This document shows, one piece after another, positions 7,783 to 12,626 of a DNA stretch of 12,626 nt (positions within the stretch are counted from its first letter, which is position 1; the number at the start of each line of letters is the position of its first letter). The notes beneath the pieces are model-generated. The model was not told the origin of the DNA. It did not search any database and saw only the letters and a list, made by a program, of their open reading frames with translations. The position numbers and the translations under genes were made by a program. Origin of the DNA: Acanthaster planci (Eukaryota > Echinodermata > Asteroidea > Valvatida > Acanthasteridae); the NCBI RefSeq assembly GCF_001949145.1, contig NW_019091382.1, positions 2,045,096 to 2,057,721 of the forward strand, read 5' to 3'.

Positions 7783-8359
7783 TTATTGATGAGCGGAGAA
7801 AGGAGTGTGCTTGAGGTTATTCACGATGACTTTTTCCTCTGCGACCATGTCATTGAGTGGTGCGTGTGACAGTGCATCAAACAGGTGAACTTCCTTGCCA
7901 GGATGGAAAACAAGCTCAAATTTGCATACCTGTGTGTGAAGCAGTAGGGACTGTAGGCGCTTGGGGGACTTAGACAGGGGCTTCTTGCCGATTGCAAAAA
8001 GAGGTTTGTGATTCGTGACAACAGTCTGGACAGAAAACAACATCGAGCATTTGGTTTTTGATCCGAACATAGTTCCACTTGCTGGAAGTAAGGGAGTGAC
8101 TGGCAAAGGCAATGGGCTTACCTTTTTGTAAAAGGGCAGAACCAATGCCATAGTCACTGGCATCATTCTCAAGAGTCAGTTCTTTGGCTAGGTTGTAGTA
8201 GTGGAGAGTCGGCGTAGATGTAATGACTTGTTTGACCGTTGCGAATGCATTGTCCTGAGAGGAAGAACACTGCCAGGGTATGTCACACTTCAGAAGGTTG
8301 AACAGAGGATGGGTCATGTCAGTCAGATTGGATATGTACCATGAGAGGTGACTGACCAT
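7783..8359 (-). pseudogene. Gypsy RNase H, frameshifted, active-site residues lost
   Basis: RNase H removes the RNA strand after reverse transcription. The segment is in two frames that cross around 8000-8050. The first (8359-7970) begins in the RT thumb/connection (MVSHLSWYISNLT, HPLFNLLKCDIPW). It then has the RNase H start LTLENDASDYGIGSALLQK, with the first catalytic Asp at 8164-8162, and SHSLTSSKWNY. Where relatives have the I-E-K/R-E Glu motif this copy reads IKNQ, so the Glu is gone. The second frame (8172-7783) reads TVVTNHKPL, where relatives have TDHKPL, so the catalytic Asp is replaced by Asn (8013-8011). It goes on with PKRLQSLLLHTQ and FELVFHPGKEVHLFDALSHAPL. At least two catalytic positions are therefore altered in addition to the frameshift. 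Confidence 0.85.
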
Positions 8360-8990
8360 ACCAAGGAAACAGCAAAGTTATTCCAGGTTCATTGGAGAAG
8401 GAAACTTGTTGATGGAACAGACTTTTTCAGGGTTGGTCCACAGACCATCCTTGAAAATGATATGGCCCATGAATGAGATTGCTCCCTAATTGAGGTGGAG
8501 TTTGTTGCAGTTTAGCTTGATGCCCTTGTCAGCGCACCTTTGCAGGAACTTGTCGAGATTGTCGTCATGTTCTTGCACGGTACATCCATGGATCAGCACG
8601 TCATCGGCTATGCATAAAATGCCAAAGAGGCCTTGCAGCATTTCCGGTAGTTTAAGTTCGAAAATCTTAGAGGAAACAGATGTACCGAAGGGTAGGCAAA
8701 GCCAACAATAGCGGCCAAAGAGGGTCTGGAAAGTTGTGGAGAAACTGGACTCCTCAACAAGCTGAATGTGACAGTAACCAGACGAGAGGTCAGTATTTGA
8801 GAACGCTGTAGACTTCCCAATTCATGTAGGCAGTCAACTAGAGCGGGCATGGAGTATTGCTCATGGAGCAAGGCTTGGTTGAGTCCCCTCGGGTCAATGC
8901 ACATGCAAAGTTTGCCAGATTTCTTTCCAGGGACAACCATCTGGCTCATCAAGGGAGTTGGTGCCTCAACTGAAATGATCACACCATTTT
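8360..8990 (-). pseudogene. Gypsy reverse transcriptase, frameshifted, catalytic aspartates kept
   Basis: The upstream frame (8982-8608) opens with VEAPTPLMSQMVVPGKKSGK and IDPRGLNQALLHEQYSMPAL, the standard fingers region of Gypsy RTs. A frameshift near 8800-8830 moves the palm motif TDLSSGYCHIQL to another frame, with the catalytic Asp at 8791-8789. Later pieces FGRYCWLCLPFGTSVSS and CIADDVLIHG (ADD at 8608-8600) carry the two metal-binding Asp. Downstream the connection has a TAG at about 8489 where the family reads through. The three catalytic aspartates are therefore all visible, although in broken frames. The open frame at 8490-8711 on the plus strand is only a shadow of this gene. Confidence 0.88.
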
Positions 8991-8992
8991 GA

Positions 8993-9440
8993 CTAAGTCG
9001 ATTCAGTTCTGCCTTGACTTTGGACTTGATAGCGACAGGGATACCACGCTTGGCAGGGTGTGACTGTTGGTTGGACAGATGGGTTGGTTCTCAGGTGTTG
9101 TATTCCCGGGAGGGTGTCCAAGGATCCGTCAAACACAGTGGGGTGCCTGCTCACTACGTTGTCAAGAGTGATTGCAGCAATGGGTTTGAAGTTGTTGACA
9201 GTAATGTGGTGTAGTTCTTGCCAAGTCTTCAGGCCCATTAATGCAGAGAACGAGTCAAAGCACATGGTGAAATGAGTCATAACAGTCTTTTGCATCAGAG
9301 GGTTGGTGAGAGGCAGGTCACAAGTGCCCAAGGACTGAAGCTTAGAGTGGTTCCAGTGGTTGAAGGTGAGGTAATCTTAGTCGCAAAACGAGCAGGAAGA
9401 AGGTTGGCTGAGGAGCCATTGTCGACTTGAGAAGGTCACC
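8993..9440 (-). pseudogene. Gypsy retropepsin and protease-RT linker, with altered active-site triad
   Basis: The aspartic protease would cut the Gag-Pol polyprotein. The active-site loop reads VDNGSSANLLPARFA at about 9426-9382, with Asp at 9423-9421. The Thr/Ser of the canonical D-T/S-G triad is Asn here, which is expected to impair catalysis. The loop is out of frame with the gag-side frame, which ends at a TGA at about 9439-9437. The following 112-codon frame (9331-8993) continues through GTCDLPLTNPL, FSALMGLKTWQELH and HPTVFDGSLDTLPGIQHL, which in relatives links protease to RT, and ends at a TGA just after the RT approach region. The family identity of this linker is clear by eye. Confidence 0.8.
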
Positions 9441-9540
9441 TTCTTATCGACAAGCATGATGCACTTGATGTCGTGGCTGGCTGGGTTATGTACAACGTTA
9501 ACCAAACTTCAGAGTCAGTGTCGTCATCTCCAAAGTCTTT

Positions 9541-10379
9541 GACAAAGTTGACCTTACAGCCTAAGATGGGGCACTTGACAGTGAAGTGATTTTTCTGCCG
9601 AGACTTTTTACACGTTTTGCCGCATGCTGGGCACTGTTCTTTGCGGAATGGATGAGAGTAGGGGCAGTAATGACATGCCTTACTGGGAGGGCTACTTTTT
9701 CAACAGAGGGTGTTTTAGGCCCCTGAGCTTTAGCCTTTGAACGAGTAGGAGACAATTTATGAATAGGGTCTGCATTCATTGCTTGCTTGTGTTAAGTAGC
9801 ATTTTCAGGGGCTCTGCGAAGGTCAATGCACTTACTCAGGGTGAGGGGCCACTCGCCTAGAAGTGCTGTCTAGACAGTAGACTCCTTAATGCCTAGCACA
9901 GTCCTGTCTTGAAGGATACTGTCCTTACATGTGGGGCAGAAGTTGCAAGTTTTCAAGAGACTCCGAGGAGCAGCAAGATACATTTCAAAAGCTTCACCTT
10001 CTTGCTGGTTTCGGCAGCGGAACTTAACCGTTTGTAGGTTTCATTTACCTCTCTTATGGCATAAGTGTCAAAGTGTTCAATGATCTGCTTGACTGAGTGC
10101 AGGTCATCGGGTGTGTCAAACTTAAAGTCACTGTACATCATCACCAAGAGAGTGCAACAACAGTGCAACCCGATAGTGATCTGGCTGCTTAGTGAGATCA
10201 GTCAAAGTAGTGCATTGTTGCCACTTTTGTTTGAAGAGATTCCAGTTTTCAGCAGCATTCTGATCAGTATTAAGAGCCTAAGGAGGGCAAATATCTGAAG
10301 TGCTGGGTTTAGGAGTGAGTACAGGCGTCGCTGGCTGAGTCACGGCTGCTGCGAAGTCCGGAGATTCAGTGTCAGCCAT
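9541..10379 (-). pseudogene. Gypsy gag with zinc-knuckle region, broken
   Basis: Gag forms the particle and binds RNA. The start is the ATG at 10379-10377, opening MADTESPDF, with an in-frame TAG at 10280-10278. Then come WNLFKQKWQQC and HYRVALLLHSLGDD, typical of a capsid start. A shift near 10130 leads to YSDFKFDTPDDLHSVKQIIE and another shift near 10030. The zinc-binding end is at 9675-9571 (ACHYCPYSHPFRKEQC and PACGKTC, then KNHFTVKC). In the second knuckle the second Cys of C-x2-C reads Ser (9603-9601), so one ligand is lost. The 72-codon open frame at 9779-9561 is in the wrong frame for the knuckles beyond about 9685. The intact protein would be about 270 residues up to here, a normal length for this group. 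Confidence 0.82.
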
Positions 10380-10560
10380 TGTGTGAAACTGCATCATTGC
10401 AGTGACCGTTCTGCAGCTATTTCGACCTCAACACATGTCCATGGTGAAAGTACAGCAATAGCAGATCATGTTTCCTGACAAAGCAGGTGGATACAGGTCT
10501 TTTACTCTGAGAACAAAGTTTAATGTAGCTAAGCTTGTCATGACAACATGAGAGTTACAC

Positions 10561-10573
10561 AGGTCAGGGGTCA
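10561..10573 (+). promoter_or_regulatory. DR1-type nuclear-receptor motif in the putative LTR
   Basis: AGGTCA and GGGTCA are separated by one base (10561-10566, G, 10568-10573), followed by AAA. This is the DR1 arrangement bound by RXR/HNF4-type nuclear receptors. It is a motif match only, and binding is inferred. It lies 14 bases from the CTCF-like site. Confidence 0.3.
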
Positions 10574-10586
10574 AACATGCCATACA

Positions 10587-10601
10587 TCACTAGGTGGCGC
10601 T
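10587..10601 (+). promoter_or_regulatory. CTCF-like core motif in the putative LTR
   Basis: TCACTAGGTGGCGCT matches the commonly used CTCF core pattern CCASYAGRKGGCRSY at 14 of 15 positions; only the first base differs. It also sits in a local inverted repeat, TCACTAG (10587-10593) and CTAGTGA (10607-10613). CTCF is conserved in bilaterians, so a functional site is possible. A chance match or a palindrome needed by the element itself is also possible. Confidence 0.3.
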
Positions 10602-10885
10602 ACACTGCTAGTGACAGAGTACACTAAACATGGCTTGAACTCACAGTTCTCTGTCTTGTCACAAGCACAGTGACATTCAAAAAAGCTTTAGAGTACTCAA
10701 TCAATGAAGAAAAAAAATGTGGGGAGTATCTGTGTTACACTGCCTTTTGTGTAGGACTTGTATGGAGGGTTTGGCTTAAATGACTTATTCAGTGAGTTTT
10801 GTGTGCTTGCATGCTGATATGCAAATGTAGGTTAACAGAGGTGAGTTGTTTTCGAACGCACGCACCTTGTACATTTACATTGTAC

Positions 10886-11140
10886 GGAGCTCTGGAAGTG
10901 CCATCTGACATGTTTACATCCTGATATATTGTTTCTTGGGATAATGACATGATACAGGTAAAATGTTCACAACCTGAGCTAATTTATCTCTAGATGACAA
11001 CATTGTTAAAGTTGGATGGCGACATCCTGCGATAATTTATCATGGGAAGAAGACATCGTAAAAGGGTAGACATCTCACTTGCAGGATGTCGTTGTCACAG
11101 AATAAATTATCTAAGGATATCAAGGCACTTCCAGAGCTCC
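10886..11140. mobile_element. Palindromic MITE-like element with 17 bp perfect inverted ends
   Basis: GGAGCTCTGGAAGTGCC at 10886-10902 is perfectly repeated in inverted orientation at 11124-11140, defining a 255 bp unit. Inside it, a second pair, CGACATCCTGC (about 11030-11040) and GCAGGATGTCG (about 11081-11091), gives a nested hairpin. Related short pieces (TAATTTATC, GACAACATTG versus GTTGTCAC) recur in both halves. There is no coding capacity. I find no clear target-site duplication in the flanks, so the superfamily is unassigned. It could also be a foldback element. Confidence 0.55.
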
Positions 11141-11827
11141 ATAATGTTGTTTTTGTATAGAAAGTAAAATTGAGACAGATTCTAGTTATCTCTTTTCTTT
11201 AATCTTCAGCCCAGTGATGACTTCAAGAGTTATGGAAAAGTTAATTTGACACAATATCCCAAGGTTATCAAAAAGCACTGAGAATCATAACGTTCCCAAA
11301 AATATGCAAATAATTTTTTGAAAAACTTCAAGTTGATGATATGATTGAAAATAATACTGATTATTCATCCTTTCACTTCAAAATGAAAATAATTTGTTAT
11401 GCTGGGAATTTATTAACATTACAGTGTGCCGTGTACATGTGACATATATCGAAGTTTCCAAGTGAGAAGGGTTAACAGTGCTAAAGAATTTAAATGAAAC
11501 ATTCTGTCACAATTTCATAAAACCAGTTAGTAGTAGGGTAGGAGAGTTCAAGAAACATGTTTGTAGAACTCATCCATCCTGCCTCCCATTGCTCAGTCTC
11601 CACTGGTTGACGCAGTTGGACTAGAGGTCCAAACTCGGGATAGCAGCGCAGTTAAGTTGGGGGACCAGTCTAACCTGGTGAATCAGAGTTAAAAGCTGTG
11701 CTGAGCAAAGTCAAGTGTGTGTTAATTATATATAACGGGTTTGCCCTTACCCTACGTATATCAACAAGTTTGTGTGTTCATTCAACTGAGAGCTTCCTTT
11801 GTTAAGCAAGGTCAGCCTATTGTTGGA
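11141..11827. other. No gene seen
   Basis: This stretch is A/T-rich on the left and mixed on the right. A small hairpin, TTGGAC-TAGAG-GTCCAA, lies at about 11617-11633, in a stretch that resembles a tRNA A-box but lacks a matching B-box. No open frame, splice-bounded exon or transposon end could be supported. Confidence 0.4.
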
Positions 11828-12080
11828 AGTTACTTTCAGTTCTATTCTGTCTGCAGTGACTCAGTGAACCACACTGTTATTGCTTTACAAACTAAACCCT
11901 GATGATGTAGTGGGATTTATCATTGCAGTGTGATTTGTGCGAGGTCGATCTATCATCACGAGTTATTTTTGGTTCTATTCAATTTATAGTGCCTCAGCGC
12001 CACGCTGTTATTGCTTTACAAAATGTCACTGTGACGCAGGGAATTCCTCATTGCAGTAGTCTTTCATTTGCGGTTAACCC
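11828..12080 (+). repeat. Two diverged tandem copies of a repeat of about 130 bp
   Basis: Copy 1 (about 11828-11960) and copy 2 (about 11961-12080) share, in the same order, AGTTA...GTTCTATTC, then GTGACTCAG or GTGCCTCAG, then CTGTTATTGCTTTACAAA, then CATTGCAGT. Offsets between matched blocks are 133, 131 and 128 bases, as expected for an old tandem duplication with small indels. A third, very weak echo may follow at about 12100-12160. No coding frame follows the period, so the repeat is not protein-driven. Confidence 0.6.
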
Positions 12081-12312
12081 TAAATTATTTCGACATTAGC
12101 CTTTGAAGTGACTGCAAGTGTTGTATCTCTGCTGTATTGAGATGACTTTTACATTGTACAGGAATGAAGATAGAGTGGTAAAAACGTCAGTACTGTATTG
12201 ATTTGAGTGGTGCGTGAGTCAGAAATATTAAATTTGGACATGTATCTGTTTAGCAAAATGTATCTAACATTTGCGACAAATTGTACAATGATTTGAGTTG
12301 TGTGTGGGTTAG

Positions 12313-12571
12313 GCGTGAGGTCAAAATACAAACGCTTTTGAAAGCGTCGAACGCTTTGTAAACGGTAAGCCTCACGGACGGTCAACATCGCACAGACGAA
12401 CGCTTCAGCGAGGCTGGCCAAACTGTTGCGGTCGAGTACACCTTGCACTCTGCAGCTTCCAGTAAACAATGGACAGCTCATCGCATAACGGCATCATAGA
12501 CTTCTACGGTCTGGCGGATTAGTCATAACAATAGCTCTTTACTTTGCAGCTCCACAGGAGGATTTAGATCG
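12313..12571. promoter_or_regulatory. CpG-dense patch, possible promoter or 5' end
   Basis: I count 19 CG dinucleotides in about 260 bases, clearly denser than the preceding few kilobases. CpG-dense patches in CpG-depleted animal genomes are often unmethylated promoters. On the minus strand there is ATGATG at 12497-12492 followed by an open stretch to AAG/GTGTAC (donor GT at 12441-12440). On the plus strand an ATG in good context (AACAATGG, 12469-12471) opens only 17 codons. A further acceptor-like TTTACTTTGCAG ends at 12549, after which one frame is open to the window end. None of these can be assigned to a known protein. Three copies of ACGCTTT in alternating orientation lie at 12332-12357. 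Confidence 0.3.
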
Positions 12572-12626
12572 GCAGACTGTTTTAAACATCCTGATAAAAC
12601 ACGTGTATTGAGTATGTGTTGCGCTG

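Larger units (their letters stand above)
6928..10739 (-). mobile_element. Ty3/Gypsy LTR retrotransposon, degenerate, 3'-truncated (K02A2.6-like group)
   Basis: Read on the minus strand the order is putative 5' LTR (10739-10469), short leader, gag from the ATG at 10379, zinc knuckles, retropepsin, RT, RNase H and integrase. This order, with integrase after RNase H, defines Ty3/Gypsy. The wording of the RT and integrase resembles, from memory, the many invertebrate predicted proteins called K02A2.6-like. The copy has several frameshifts and stops, and ends shortly after the integrase core without a chromodomain, envelope gene or second LTR. I looked between 6270 and 6928 for the reverse-oriented LTR signature bases and found none. 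It is a dead copy, although some domains are strikingly well kept. The neighbouring DIRS copy lies in the same orientation downstream. Confidence 0.9.
10469..10739 (-). repeat. Putative single 5' LTR of the Gypsy element
   Basis: On the minus strand the region upstream of gag begins TGTAACACAGATACTCCCC at 10739, a typical TG-starting Gypsy LTR end. It contains ATTAAA, a polyadenylation-signal variant, before AACTTTGTTCTCAG near 10520, and can end at ...GGAAACA (10469). That gives an LTR of about 271 bp and a leader of about 90 bp before the gag ATG. No second copy exists in the window, so neither boundary can be confirmed by repeat comparison. I could not recognise a tRNA primer-binding site. 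The 3' boundary is the less certain one. Confidence 0.45.

Noticed and set aside
6928-8359. Plus-strand open frames of 60-100 codons across this region
   Set aside because: They are shadows of the minus-strand Gypsy integrase and RNase H and have no motifs of their own.
11595-11660. tRNA-like stretch with A-box resemblance (GCAGTTGGACTAGAGG)
   Set aside because: No B-box at the right distance and no cloverleaf arms could be drawn.
1-12626. A prokaryote-style defence system, CRISPR array or toxin-antitoxin locus
   Set aside because: There are no regularly spaced repeats, no operon-like tandem ORFs and no matching domains. The signals are those of an animal genome.

Overview
This window looks like animal genomic DNA, probably from a marine invertebrate. 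A cephalochordate or hemichordate-type deuterostome is my best guess, at low confidence. There is no dense gene packing and no operon. Base composition is moderately AT-rich. Splice-site-like signals flank the only two stretches that look like host exons. Most of what can be recognised is decayed transposable elements of types that occur together in such genomes: Ty3/Gypsy, DIRS, a jockey/CR1-type LINE, and piggyBac-, hAT- and palindromic MITE-like elements.

Layout. (1) 1-160 and 2481-2663, minus strand: two candidate exons of one unidentified host gene, with compatible reading phase. (2) 564-1279, plus strand: a LINE reverse-transcriptase remnant that has lost its whole catalytic core through an internal deletion. 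Its A/T-rich tail runs to about 1610. (3) 1611-2034: a 416 bp element with TTAA on both sides and CCCCTT...AAGGGG ends, which is piggyBac-MITE-like. (4) About 3811-5701, minus strand: a badly broken DIRS retrotransposon, in the order RT, RNase H, tyrosine recombinase. A 199 bp hAT-like MITE is nested in it with a perfect 8 bp target duplication. (5) 6928-10739, minus strand: a 3'-truncated Ty3/Gypsy element with one putative LTR, gag with zinc knuckles, protease, RT, RNase H and a nearly uninterrupted integrase. (6) 10886-11140: a palindromic MITE-like element with 17 bp perfect inverted ends. (7) 11828-12080: two diverged copies of a repeat of about 130 bp. (8) 12313-12571: a CpG-dense patch at the right edge that may be a promoter or 5' end.

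The elements do not form a pathway. They are a layered record of insertions. If the two minus-strand exons are real, the LINE remnant and the piggyBac-like element sit in the intron between them, while the DIRS and Gypsy elements lie upstream of the 2481-2663 exon in the same orientation as the gene. I saw no CRISPR array, prokaryotic system, rRNA or tRNA, and no evidence for a wholly new system. The most informative points are the DIRS element hidden by stops and frameshifts, the nested hAT insertion, the uneven decay of Gypsy catalytic residues, and the CTCF-like and DR1-like motifs inside the putative LTR. Family assignments come from motif recognition by eye and were not checked by any search.
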